Shown here piece by piece: positions 33,576-42,324 of a stretch of 64,000 nt of DNA. The DNA comes from RGIG5612 sp045599965. GTDB taxonomy: Bacteria > Bacillota > Clostridia > Lachnospirales > Lachnospiraceae. Both the position numbers and the translations under genes were made by a program. How positions within the stretch are numbered: the stretch's first letter is position 1; every line of letters begins with the position of its first letter. The notes beneath the pieces were generated by a model. It saw only the letters and a program-made list of their open reading frames with translations, did not search any database and had not been told where the DNA came from. The stretch is taken from contig JAZRXA010000042.1 in the NCBI GenBank assembly GCA_045599965.1, positions 1 through 64,000 of the forward strand, written 5' to 3'.

Positions 33576-34990
33576 TGAAGAAGAAACTTCTAAAGTATAT
33601 TATTTGGACGGCTGCTGTAGTTTTAGCTTTAGTTATAGCTTTAGTCGTTGTTGATAGTATTTCGAATGATACGAAGACAACTGTTAAAGTTTTCATAAAT
33701 AAAGAGGCAACGGATATTGAAACTGTAACAGTTACAAATAGTTACGGATCATATTTAGTATATTCTCAAGATGATGGATACATGATTGATGATATGCCTT
33801 CTAACATTATCGATGAAGAAGGATTCTATGAGCTCATGTATCATAGTTGTGCTTTCGGTTCTCTTAGAGAAATTGAAAAGGATGCAAAAGATCTTGCTCT
33901 TTACGGACTTGAAAATCCGGCGGCACATGTAGAGGTCGAATTTACTAACGGACAAACTTTTTCACTTACCTTAGGTGATAAAGAAAAAGTAAGCGGAAAC
34001 TATTATGGAATGGTTAACGATGATAAGAGCGTTTATCTTTTTGCAGAAGAAGATGTTCTTTATTTCTTAGTTCCTAAGACAACTTATATTTCAATGCAGG
34101 TTACACCTCCTCTAGCAGTATCTAGTCCACTTACAGCACTTAAAGATGTTACTTTCTCAGGCACAGCGTTAGAAAAACCTATTCATATTGAAGCTGTTGA
34201 AAAGAGCAATCCGCAAGCGGTATTAGATGCAGTTTCGTTTGGACCTGCAACCCATATAGTAAGGCTTAATGGCACTTACGAATTAGACCAAACTTATGGC
34301 GTTGAAGTTTTAGGCTCTATATTAAATCTTAAAGCAACGGATGTAGTTGGATATAATCTTACATCGGAAGATTATTCTAAGTTGGGATTTGATAATCCAT
34401 TTATGCAAGTTGATTTTTCACTTAAAAATGGAACAGATTACATTGCAGACTATCAACTTAAAATTGTTGCATACGGAGAAAAATATTTAGCAGCTATGAA
34501 AGATGCGGGAGTTGTATTCTTAATTGATCCACCTGCATTTGCTAGCATTGATTATACAAAACTTTGTTTAAGATGGTTCTTATCACCACTTAGAGCTGAT
34601 GTGAAAAATCTTATTGTTGAATTTGATGGACAACAATATGAATATACATCAGGAAAAACAGATGATGGAATTTGGGCCAAAGTTAATGGAAAAACTATGG
34701 ATTCAGAAGCGTTCTTAGGTTTATATAGATTAGTAACTAGCGCATCTGCAGATGGAAAATATTTAGAGAATACATCGAACGCAGGAGCGCCACTAATGAC
34801 AATAACTTATAAGTATAATGATGAATCGAAACCTGACGACGTTATGAAACTATATAGTGGAAGCACTAGACGCGTTAATGTTGAAATTAATGGAGTGACT
34901 GAATTTGATATGAGAGAAACTTTTGTAGATGCAATGAAGAATGCATGCAGAAATTCTCTTACAGGTGGGCCAATAGAAGAAAACTGGTAA
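33575..34990 (+). CDS. DUF4340 domain-containing membrane-anchored protein
   Basis: 471 residues from GTG 33575, preceded by GGAGGT; the start overlaps the previous stop by one base. An N-terminal anchor (about 7-27) precedes tandem DUF4340-type domains. GLENPAAHVEVEFTNGQTFSLTLGD, followed by NYYGMVNDDKSVYLF, is the typical repeat unit, and a second related unit starts near residue 245. DUF4340 proteins are constant partners of GldG-like genes; their role is unknown. Confidence 0.88.
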   Translation: MKKKLLKYIIWTAAVVLALVIALVVVDSISNDTKTTVKVFINKEATDIETVTVTNSYGSYLVYSQDDGYMIDDMPSNIIDEEGFYELMYHSCAFGSLREIEKDAKDLALYGLENPAAHVEVEFTNGQTFSLTLGDKEKVSGNYYGMVNDDKSVYLFAEEDVLYFLVPKTTYISMQVTPPLAVSSPLTALKDVTFSGTALEKPIHIEAVEKSNPQAVLDAVSFGPATHIVRLNGTYELDQTYGVEVLGSILNLKATDVVGYNLTSEDYSKLGFDNPFMQVDFSLKNGTDYIADYQLKIVAYGEKYLAAMKDAGVVFLIDPPAFASIDYTKLCLRWFLSPLRADVKNLIVEFDGQQYEYTSGKTDDGIWAKVNGKTMDSEAFLGLYRLVTSASADGKYLENTSNAGAPLMTITYKYNDESKPDDVMKLYSGSTRRVNVEINGVTEFDMRETFVDAMKNACRNSLTGGPIEENW

Positions 34991-35002
34991 AAGAGGTAAT
35001 TT

Positions 35003-36112
35003 ATGGACAAATTAAAAGTAGCAGTAATTAGTTGTGGCATGATTACAAATAAGGCACATATTCCGGCTTATAAAGCTTATCCGGATAAGTGCGAAGTTGT
35101 TGCGGTATCAGATCTTAACGAAGAAGCTGCAAGAGATACAGCCGCTAGATGGGGGATTCCTCGTTGGTATACAAATACAGAGGAGATGCTTGCTAAAGAA
35201 AAACCTGACTTAGTTTCCGTTTGCGTTCCTAATGGATTGCATAAAGAAATGACAATGCTTGCGCTTTCTTATGATGCTAACGTAGCATGCGAAAAACCTA
35301 TCGCACTTAACCTTGCCGATGCAAAAGAAATGTATGAAGAGGCGGGTAGAAAAAATAAACTTTTATCTGCTTGTCAAGTTTTAAGATTTTACCCTGAATA
35401 TTGGTTTGCAAAAGAAATGTATGATGATGGAACTTTAGGAGATGTTTATTACTCTGAGTTCTCACTTATTAGAAGAAGAGGAGTTCCAAAGTGGGGAGCA
35501 TTTCATAAAAAGAGCGCTAGCGGTGGCGGAGTTCTTTGCGACCTTGGCGTTCATATGATTGATGCTGCTTTATGGATTATGGGAAGTCCAAAAGTAATTT
35601 CCGTTTCAGGAAATACTTCTTCATATATTGCTAGAAATGAAAAAGATGTTAGAACAAGCCTAAAAGAAAGTGGAGCACCTGCAGGTGTATTTACTCAGCA
35701 AGTTTATAAACCAGAAGAATTTGAAGTTGAGGAATTTGCAACAGGTTCTATTAGAATGGAAAATGGAAGTACAATGAACTTTAAAACTTCTTGGGCTGTA
35801 AATCTTCCTCAAGAAACAAATATGCGTCTTGCTGGAACTAAGGCAGGACTTTTACTTCCTGAAATGAAGTTACTTACAACAATGGGAAAATATCAAGCTG
35901 ATGTCGAACCTAGAGTATTTGCTGATGAAGCTCCTTTTGCAAACGAAGTTTTCCCAGGACATTTCCAATTATTAAATAATATGATGAATCATATTCTATG
36001 TGGCGAAGAATTAATAGTAAAACCAGAGCAAACCCTTACGGTTACAGCAATTATTGAGGCTTTTTATAAGTCTGCCGAGCTAAAACGTGAGGTAAAATTG
36101 GACGAAATTTAG
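35003..36112 (+). CDS. Gfo/Idh/MocA oxidoreductase, DgpA-like subfamily
   Basis: 369 residues. Rossmann motif VISCGMITNKAHIPAY, EKP in ACEKPIALNLADA and the catalytic-side histidine in CDLGVHMIDAALWIMG. The segment LIRRRGVPKWGAFHKK with the following GGG closely matches the protein at 44192 (AIRRRAVPTWGVFPDK), so both belong to the branch that contains the glycoside 3-oxidases DgpA and CarA. Oxidation of a glucoside C3 hydroxyl is the inference. The gene follows the exporter after 12 bases and precedes a sugar importer with its own promoter. Confidence 0.88.
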   Translation: MDKLKVAVISCGMITNKAHIPAYKAYPDKCEVVAVSDLNEEAARDTAARWGIPRWYTNTEEMLAKEKPDLVSVCVPNGLHKEMTMLALSYDANVACEKPIALNLADAKEMYEEAGRKNKLLSACQVLRFYPEYWFAKEMYDDGTLGDVYYSEFSLIRRRGVPKWGAFHKKSASGGGVLCDLGVHMIDAALWIMGSPKVISVSGNTSSYIARNEKDVRTSLKESGAPAGVFTQQVYKPEEFEVEEFATGSIRMENGSTMNFKTSWAVNLPQETNMRLAGTKAGLLLPEMKLLTTMGKYQADVEPRVFADEAPFANEVFPGHFQLLNNMMNHILCGEELIVKPEQTLTVTAIIEAFYKSAELKREVKLDEI

Positions 36113-36120
36113 TACAAATT

Positions 36121-36155
36121 TTGACATTGTATTAAATATGATACAATGCTAAAAT
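36121..36155 (+). promoter_or_regulatory. Promoter and palindromic operator of the first sugar importer
   Basis: TTGACA (36121-36126) lies before TACAAT (36142-36147, 15-base gap), and TTGTAT (36127-36132) lies 17 bases before TAAAAT (36150-36155). A perfect inverted repeat CATTGTAT (36125-36132) and ATACAATG (36141-36148) covers this core, as expected for a repressor site. Which -10 box is used cannot be decided from sequence. Confidence 0.55.
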
Positions 36156-36205
36156 GTATATATGTAAATATGGGGTAATACCCAGTAAAATTATAGGAGG
36201 TCTCT

Positions 36206-37306
36206 ATGAAAAAATTACTTGTAGTTCTTCTTACAGTCGCTATGGTAGTTGCTCTTGCAGCTTGTGGCGGAAAGAAAGAAGGAAAATCAGGCGACGCTAA
36301 ATCACTTAAGTTAGCTTCACACGATGCTATCGTAGAAGGTAACCCATACCGTGTTCGCTATGAAAAAGATATCCAAGAAGCAGCAGCTGATGCTAAAAAC
36401 TATGGATACGAAGTTAGCTATTCATCATTCGTAGCTAACAACGATGCAAGTACAGAAGCTCAACAATTACAGAGCTCAATTGACAGTGGATTTGATATCA
36501 TCATCAACGACCCTGTTGCTACAACAGGTCTTGATCCTATCATCTTAAAAGCACAAGACGCTGGTATCGTTTATATCAACGCTGACTGCTGCTACATGTC
36601 AACAGACGTTAACGTACTTAACATCGTTACTGACCAAGAATACCTTGGTTACACAACAGGTACATACGCTGGCGAAGTTCTTGGTAAAGGCTCTAAAGTT
36701 GCTATGATCGCAGCTATGGAAGGCAACCAAGCTAACACAGACCGTCAACGTGGATTCGAAAAAGCTTGCAAAGAGCAAGGCTTAGAAATCGTTGCTACAG
36801 GAAACCATGATTGGGATCCACAGTTATCAACAGATGAAATGACAAGAATCCTTAGCACAGGTACACAATTTGATGGCGTTTTAGTATCACAATGCGCTGA
36901 AAATGCTCTTACAGCATTTGAAAACGCTGGTGTTGATTATCCTAAATTCATCGGATTTGGTGATACAGGTGCTTTCATGCAAACAATGCTTAAGATCAAT
37001 AAAGATGCAGTTGTTTGTCCTTACATCGTTCTTTCAAACCCTCCAGGAGTTGGCGCTACAGCACTTAACTTTGCTCTTAACCAAATCGCTGGTAACAAAT
37101 TGAAAGATGGTATCTATGCTCCAGGTTATGAAGATACTCACCAAGTATGGATCAAATCTAGAGTATGCTACACAGATAAAGACGTTGTAGCTGGCACAAA
37201 AGTTGAAGGCAAATCAATCGAAGAATTTGCTAACAGCTATGAAGCTGGTGACTCAATCACATTCTGGCTCAACTTTGATGAAGTTAAAGAAGCTTACTTT
37301 AACTAA
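36206..37306 (+). CDS. Sugar ABC transporter substrate-binding lipoprotein
   Basis: 366 residues. A lipoprotein signal peptide ends in the lipobox VALAAC. The rest is a type I periplasmic-binding fold (RbsB/XylF-like) with INDPVATTGLDPIILKAQDAGI and DRQRGFEKACKEQGLEIVAT. Its codons favour C-ending forms (ATC, AAC, TTC) more than neighbours do, a mark of high expression. AGGAGGT precedes the start. It is cut off from the ATPase gene by a strong hairpin at 37333, so binding protein should be made in excess. Confidence 0.92.
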   Translation: MKKLLVVLLTVAMVVALAACGGKKEGKSGDAKSLKLASHDAIVEGNPYRVRYEKDIQEAAADAKNYGYEVSYSSFVANNDASTEAQQLQSSIDSGFDIIINDPVATTGLDPIILKAQDAGIVYINADCCYMSTDVNVLNIVTDQEYLGYTTGTYAGEVLGKGSKVAMIAAMEGNQANTDRQRGFEKACKEQGLEIVATGNHDWDPQLSTDEMTRILSTGTQFDGVLVSQCAENALTAFENAGVDYPKFIGFGDTGAFMQTMLKINKDAVVCPYIVLSNPPGVGATALNFALNQIAGNKLKDGIYAPGYEDTHQVWIKSRVCYTDKDVVAGTKVEGKSIEEFANSYEAGDSITFWLNFDEVKEAYFN

Positions 37307-37332
37307 TCTAAACTTAATTTAAGGTTGGTATT

Positions 37333-37361
37333 CCGGCCGGCATTATATGCCGGCCGGTTTT
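37333..37361 (+). terminator. Attenuator-type terminator after the binding protein
   Basis: Perfect 10-bp GC-rich stem CCGGCCGGCA (37333-37342) and TGCCGGCCGG (37348-37357) followed by TTTTA. It is placed inside the importer operon. Confidence 0.85.
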
Positions 37362-37470
37362 ACACAAAAGAAATATTTTTTAATTACTTGTACTTATACT
37401 TAAATTCGAATATTCCATTTGATATACAAATGATTAGATAAAATAGATTGCTATTGGGGAGGTGGTTAAT

Positions 37471-38994
37471 TTGTTAGAGATGCGTGATATCAACAAGCGT
37501 TTTGGCGCTGTTGTTGCTTTACATGATGCATCCCTTACAGTCGGAGAAGGTGAAATAGTTGCTTTAGCCGGTTCTAACGGTTCTGGTAAGTCCACTATGA
37601 TTAAAGTGCTTGCAGGTTTGTTTGCACCTAATAGTGGAAAAATTTTTATTGATGGAAAAGAAGTTACTATTCATTCAGGTGTAGACTCTGCAAAAGAAGG
37701 AATTGCTACAGCATTCCAAGATTTAAGTCTTATACCTACTATGTCTGTGCAGGATAATCTCTTTTTAGGATGCGAGCCCTTAACAAAGGCTGGCTTTGTT
37801 GATGAAAAGAAAGAAAGAGAAACAGTTCTTGAAATTCTAGAACGTTTTCATATTAATTGTGACCCAGATGATTATGTTCAAACCTTAATGCCTTCAACAC
37901 AAAGTATGTTAGAGGTTGCTAAGGCTGTATTTAGAAAACCTAAATATCTTTTATTAGATGAGGTTACAGCAGCTCTTCATTATGATGAAATTGAAACATT
38001 GTTTGGAATAATGCGTGAACTTAAAGCAGAGGGTGTTTCTATGATTTATGTTACTCATAGAATGAACGAAATTTTTCAAATCTGCGATAAGATTACTATT
38101 ATGCGAAGCAGTGATACTGTTATCTCAGGTGATGTTAAAGACTTTACACTTGATGACATAGTTTATTATATGACTGGCGCTAGACCAGAACATGCAGATA
38201 AGTCAGGCAGTAATGCATCTGTCTTAAATGATGATAGAGAAGTTATTGTTGACATTCAAAATATTCAAATTGAGCCTAAGGTTCACGATATTTCACTTAA
38301 AGCTTATAAAGGCGAGATTGTTGGTATTGGTGGACTTGAAGGCCAAGGACAATCTGAAGTTATTAGAGCTATCTTAGGTGCTGTTAAACCTCAGCAAGGA
38401 AATATTAATTATATGGGCAAAGATGTTCACTTTAAGCTTCCTGCTGATGGTGTTAAAGCTGGTATTGGATTTATTTCAGGTGAAAAAAGAGTCGAGGCTC
38501 TTTTCCCAATTAGACCAATTTATGAAAATATTTTTGCTGGCAATGCAGCTAAAAATAGTTTGTTTAAGTTCTTAAAGAAAAAAGAAGTTTTAGAATTTTC
38601 CCAAGAAGCAGTTGATAAATATAATATTAAAATAGGCAAACTTAAAGATCCAGCAGATTCACTTTCAGGTGGTAACCAACAAAAATTAGTTGTTGCTCGT
38701 TGGATTGCTATGAACCCAAATCTTTTATTGCTTGATGACCCTACAAAAGGTGTTGATATTCATTCACGTCAAGAAATACACGATATCATTAGAGAATGTG
38801 CTGCTAACGGAATGACAGTTATTGTTTCTGCTAGTGATACAGAAGAACTTATGAACATTTCTGAAAGAATTTATGTATTCTATGAAGGAAAAGTTTCAGC
38901 TGTTCTTGAAGGTGAAGGAAAGACAGAAGCTCATCTTGTATCAGCAATGATGGGTCTTAAAGAAAATGAAAAGGAGGTAAATGCAAATGACTAA
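37471..38994 (+). CDS. Sugar ABC importer ATPase with two nucleotide-binding domains (RbsA/MglA family)
   Basis: About 507 residues. I prefer TTG 37471 because GGGGAGG lies eight bases before it; GTG 37462 overlaps that site. First domain: Walker A GSNGSGKST, Walker B LLLDEVTAAL (Val where Pro is usual) and a degenerate signature MPSTQSMLEVAKAV. Second domain: the usual degenerate P-loop GLEGQGQSE, signature LSGGNQQKLVVARW and Walker B LLLDDPTKGVD with Asp in place of the catalytic Glu. It energises the two permeases that follow. Confidence 0.92.
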   Translation: MLEMRDINKRFGAVVALHDASLTVGEGEIVALAGSNGSGKSTMIKVLAGLFAPNSGKIFIDGKEVTIHSGVDSAKEGIATAFQDLSLIPTMSVQDNLFLGCEPLTKAGFVDEKKERETVLEILERFHINCDPDDYVQTLMPSTQSMLEVAKAVFRKPKYLLLDEVTAALHYDEIETLFGIMRELKAEGVSMIYVTHRMNEIFQICDKITIMRSSDTVISGDVKDFTLDDIVYYMTGARPEHADKSGSNASVLNDDREVIVDIQNIQIEPKVHDISLKAYKGEIVGIGGLEGQGQSEVIRAILGAVKPQQGNINYMGKDVHFKLPADGVKAGIGFISGEKRVEALFPIRPIYENIFAGNAAKNSLFKFLKKKEVLEFSQEAVDKYNIKIGKLKDPADSLSGGNQQKLVVARWIAMNPNLLLLDDPTKGVDIHSRQEIHDIIRECAANGMTVIVSASDTEELMNISERIYVFYEGKVSAVLEGEGKTEAHLVSAMMGLKENEKEVNAND

Positions 38995-40075
38995 AATAGC
39001 TACTTCCTTTAGACGTTTTCGTAAAAAACCTGCTTTTACAGGATTTATTTTATTCGTAGTCGTACTTATTTTGAATATTGTTATTCAAGGTATGGCTGTT
39101 TGTGCCGCTAAAGGTTTTTCAGTTGAGAATATGTTTGCGTTCTTTACACCAAACAATATTAATTCACTCTTCTATACAAATATGCCATTTATGATGGTTA
39201 CGATAGGCCAAGCATTATTGCTTTTAGTTGGCCAGATGGATATTTCTATTGGTATCCAAATAGCACTTGTTAACGTTGTATGTATTATGGTTCCACAAAC
39301 TACTGGTTGCCCAGTTTGGTGTGGATGGATAGCTGGTATGTTAGCAGCTTTCGCTATTTCTGCATTAGCAGGCTTTTGCTGCGCAGTACTTAGACTTCCA
39401 GCTTTGCTAGCAACTTACGCGTTAACTTATTTAGTACAAGGCATTAACGTATTGATTATGAATGTTCCTCAAGGTTCTGTACCAATGGAATATTGGAGAC
39501 CATATCAATCAAACATTTTAGGCTTTATTCCAGTTGCAGCTATCGTTCTTGCGGTAGTACTTCTTATATGGCTTTTCTTTGGAAAGAGACGTTTTGGAAA
39601 AGCTGCATATGCAGTTGGTACTAACCAAAGAAACGCATTCGCTGCAGGAATTAGCCCTGTTGGCACACAGATGAAAGCTTTCTTAATTAAAGGTTTCTTC
39701 GTAGGTGTTGCAGGTATTTGCATCACTCTTATGTCAGCATCTGGTAACCCTCTTCAATGTGAACAATACGGTATCCAATCACTCTCAGCAGCCATCATTG
39801 GTGGTATGGGCTGGGGCGGATGGGGCTCCATCTCATGTGGTGTATTTGGTGGTGGATTCTTCGTCCTTATAAAGAACGCCGTATACTATTTGTTCTCATT
39901 CTTAGGCGATGTCATTTACGGATTTGCCGTTTCAACATTCTGGCAAAACTTCGTTTCAAACTTAATTATCTTTGGCGGATTGTTAATGACATTAGTAACA
40001 GCAAAAGAACAAAGAAAGACCTTACAACAAGGTTTGAAAGCACAGTTCAAGAGAGGAGAGAAAAATGTCCAATAA
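38987..40075 (+). CDS. Sugar ABC transporter permease (RbsC/XylH family)
   Basis: About 362 residues with eight to ten membrane helices and the family segments LLVGQMDISIGIQIALV and SLSAAIIGGMGWGGWGSI. ATG 38987 has AAGGAGG nine bases upstream; ATG 38981 is closer than usual. It overlaps the ATPase gene slightly and the next permease by 11 bases, so the two permeases probably form a heterodimer. Confidence 0.92.
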   Translation: MTKIATSFRRFRKKPAFTGFILFVVVLILNIVIQGMAVCAAKGFSVENMFAFFTPNNINSLFYTNMPFMMVTIGQALLLLVGQMDISIGIQIALVNVVCIMVPQTTGCPVWCGWIAGMLAAFAISALAGFCCAVLRLPALLATYALTYLVQGINVLIMNVPQGSVPMEYWRPYQSNILGFIPVAAIVLAVVLLIWLFFGKRRFGKAAYAVGTNQRNAFAAGISPVGTQMKAFLIKGFFVGVAGICITLMSASGNPLQCEQYGIQSLSAAIIGGMGWGGWGSISCGVFGGGFFVLIKNAVYYLFSFLGDVIYGFAVSTFWQNFVSNLIIFGGLLMTLVTAKEQRKTLQQGLKAQFKRGEKNVQ

Positions 40076-41066
40076 GAGTACAAGTTTAAGTTATAAACCA
40101 AATAAAGATTTCTTCTCTAAGGCGAACTTATTTATTCAAACACATACAGCACTTATGGCAGTATTTATTTCAATTATTTTGATTATTGTTACTGCAATTA
40201 TTAATCCAAATAGTTTGAACATAGTTGCTGTTGGTAACGTTATATTACTTACAATTCTTCTTAGTATCCCGGCAGCAGGCCAGACGCTCGTCTTAATCGG
40301 CGGAGGAATGGATTTTGGTATTGGCGCAGTTATGAGTTCAACTGCAATCCTTACAACATATATTATGAGAGGTGAGAATGGTCACTTCTTGCTGGTATTT
40401 GTTATAGCAATGGCAATTGGTGTTGGAGTCGGTTTCATAAATGGTCTTTGTGCAGTTAAGATCGGACTTCCAGCTATGATTATTACAATGGCTATTGCCA
40501 ATATCGTTACAAGTATGCAATACATCCTTACTGATGGTGTATTGTCAGGTTTTGCATCACCAGCTATTACTGCTACAGTTAACTACAGAATCTTTGGTGT
40601 TATTCCTAGCGTAATTATGTATGCAGCAATTATTTGGCCAATCGTATTTTTCATCTTAAATAAATCACGTTTTGGTAAACAAGTTTACTTAATCGGTAAT
40701 AATGAAAAAGCTGCTTTATTAAATGGTGTTAGAACTGATAAGATAAAGATTCTTACCTATGTTATTTCAGGCGTTTTAGCTGCTTTTGCGGGTATTTTAG
40801 GTGCCGCTTATATGCAAACAGCTCGTTGCCAAGTTTTTGATAACTATGCTTATCAATCACTTATAGCAACAATCATCGGTGGAACAACTTTTGCAGGTGG
40901 TAAAGGTTCATATGCAGGAAGTATCGCAGGTGCTCTCGTTATGGTATTACTTGATATTCTTCTTACAACACTTAACCTTCCACAATCACTTAGAAATGTA
41001 TGTAACGGTGTTATCTTGATTCTACTTCTTATGTTATACAACAGAGAAAAATCAGTAAGACAATAA
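40065..41066 (+). CDS. Sugar ABC transporter permease (RbsC/XylH family)
   Basis: 333 residues with about ten membrane helices. Family marks are VLIGGGMDFGIGAVMSSTAIL, NALRT-like NEKAALLNGVRTDKIKI and SLIATIIGGTTFAGGKGSYAG. GAGGAGA precedes the ATG. It is the second permease of the importer and is followed by a terminator at 41084. Confidence 0.92.
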   Translation: MSNKSTSLSYKPNKDFFSKANLFIQTHTALMAVFISIILIIVTAIINPNSLNIVAVGNVILLTILLSIPAAGQTLVLIGGGMDFGIGAVMSSTAILTTYIMRGENGHFLLVFVIAMAIGVGVGFINGLCAVKIGLPAMIITMAIANIVTSMQYILTDGVLSGFASPAITATVNYRIFGVIPSVIMYAAIIWPIVFFILNKSRFGKQVYLIGNNEKAALLNGVRTDKIKILTYVISGVLAAFAGILGAAYMQTARCQVFDNYAYQSLIATIIGGTTFAGGKGSYAGSIAGALVMVLLDILLTTLNLPQSLRNVCNGVILILLLMLYNREKSVRQ

Positions 41067-41083
41067 AAAAAAATAAAAGAATG

Positions 41084-41116
41084 CAAGGCCGGCCAATTAC
41101 TGGTCGGCCTTGTTTA
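41084..41116 (+). terminator. Terminator after the first sugar importer
   Basis: CAAGGCCGGCC (41084-41094) pairs with GGTCGGCCTTG (41102-41112, one G-U pair), then TTT. The MFS gene begins only 20 bases later, so read-through is likely. Confidence 0.75.
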
Positions 41117-41133
41117 GTTAAAGGGATATAAAG

Positions 41134-42321
41134 ATGGATAATAAAAAAAGTTTAATAAAAAAATTAACCACTCTTATTATCATTACCGGTACAATTTATG
41201 CTTGCTCTTACGTACTAATCAGCGGTCTGCTTAATGAGATAGTTGATGAATTTAATCTAACGGGTGCCGCAGAAGGATTAGCTCCATCACTTCTTAGTTT
41301 TGGAATGATGGTTGCTGTTATCGTCTTTCCTGCGCTGCAAGGCAGAATAAGAAAGATGACAATGATCTTTATTTCAGGCATTGTTCTTGCTGTATGTATC
41401 TTCTTTATGGGCATATCTCAGTCATGGATTATGTTTGCAATCTTTACATGTATTATGGGATTGGCTGCAGGCGGAATCGATACTTTCTCAAATGCAATAA
41501 TTATAGATATGTATCCAGAAGACAGTTCAAAGCCTATGGGATTATTCCACGGCTTTTATGGACTTGGCAGTTTAATTATGCCACTTGTTGTTACAGGACT
41601 TCTTACATTCACTATCTGGAGAAGTGCTTATTATATCGTTGCAATTCTTATGATACTTGCAATGGTTTTCTATTTTATCTTCAAAAGAAAAATGGATCAA
41701 GCTGGCGGAATAGTTGAGTCTCAAGAGAAAAAACTCAAATTAAAAGATATAGGAAATTATCTTAAGAATAAGAAAAATATTGTTATGCTTGTAATTAGCA
41801 TAACGCTTTCTATGGCGCAAATGGGTGTCACTTCATGGATTGCTAGATATATGGCAGTGCAATACGATATGGAGTCTTTGGGCGCGATTTGCATAACCCT
41901 TTATTGGATATTTGCAACTATTAATAGATTCTTAATGCCTAAACTTAAAATTAAAGGAATAAAACTTCTCTTATATGGAAGTGTATTGTTTGCAATCTTT
42001 TTATTGATAGGTATTTTTTCTGGCAGCCCAATAGTAATGAGCATTATGGTTTCTCTTTGCGGATTAGTTAGCGGACATTTTTGTCCCGTTACTTTTATGG
42101 TTGCAGCAGAAGACTATAAAGAAGCAACTACACTTACAACTTCAATAAATTCACTTGCAATGAATGTAGGAAGAGTACTTATTCCGATAATTATTGGTGC
42201 AGTTAAAGCTGTAACAGACATGAATTTTGGAATGGTTATGACAGTTATTGCAACAGTAATTGGCATAGTAGCATGTTTCGTATTTATAAAATTTAAAAAG
42301 AAAGAAGCTAAGGAAGCTTAA
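41134..42321 (+). CDS. MFS transporter
   Basis: 395 residues with twelve predicted membrane helices in two halves separated by a basic loop (about residues 185-215, KKLKLKDIGNYLKNKKN). The pattern LFHGFYGLGSLIMPLVVTGLL in helix five resembles fucose/sugar-type MFS carriers (FHP or FucP-like). Substrate cannot be fixed. It is linked to nagA by a 3-base gap, so a sugar or amino sugar is plausible. Confidence 0.85.
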   Translation: MDNKKSLIKKLTTLIIITGTIYACSYVLISGLLNEIVDEFNLTGAAEGLAPSLLSFGMMVAVIVFPALQGRIRKMTMIFISGIVLAVCIFFMGISQSWIMFAIFTCIMGLAAGGIDTFSNAIIIDMYPEDSSKPMGLFHGFYGLGSLIMPLVVTGLLTFTIWRSAYYIVAILMILAMVFYFIFKRKMDQAGGIVESQEKKLKLKDIGNYLKNKKNIVMLVISITLSMAQMGVTSWIARYMAVQYDMESLGAICITLYWIFATINRFLMPKLKIKGIKLLLYGSVLFAIFLLIGIFSGSPIVMSIMVSLCGLVSGHFCPVTFMVAAEDYKEATTLTTSINSLAMNVGRVLIPIIIGAVKAVTDMNFGMVMTVIATVIGIVACFVFIKFKKKEAKEA

Positions 42322-42324
42322 AAG

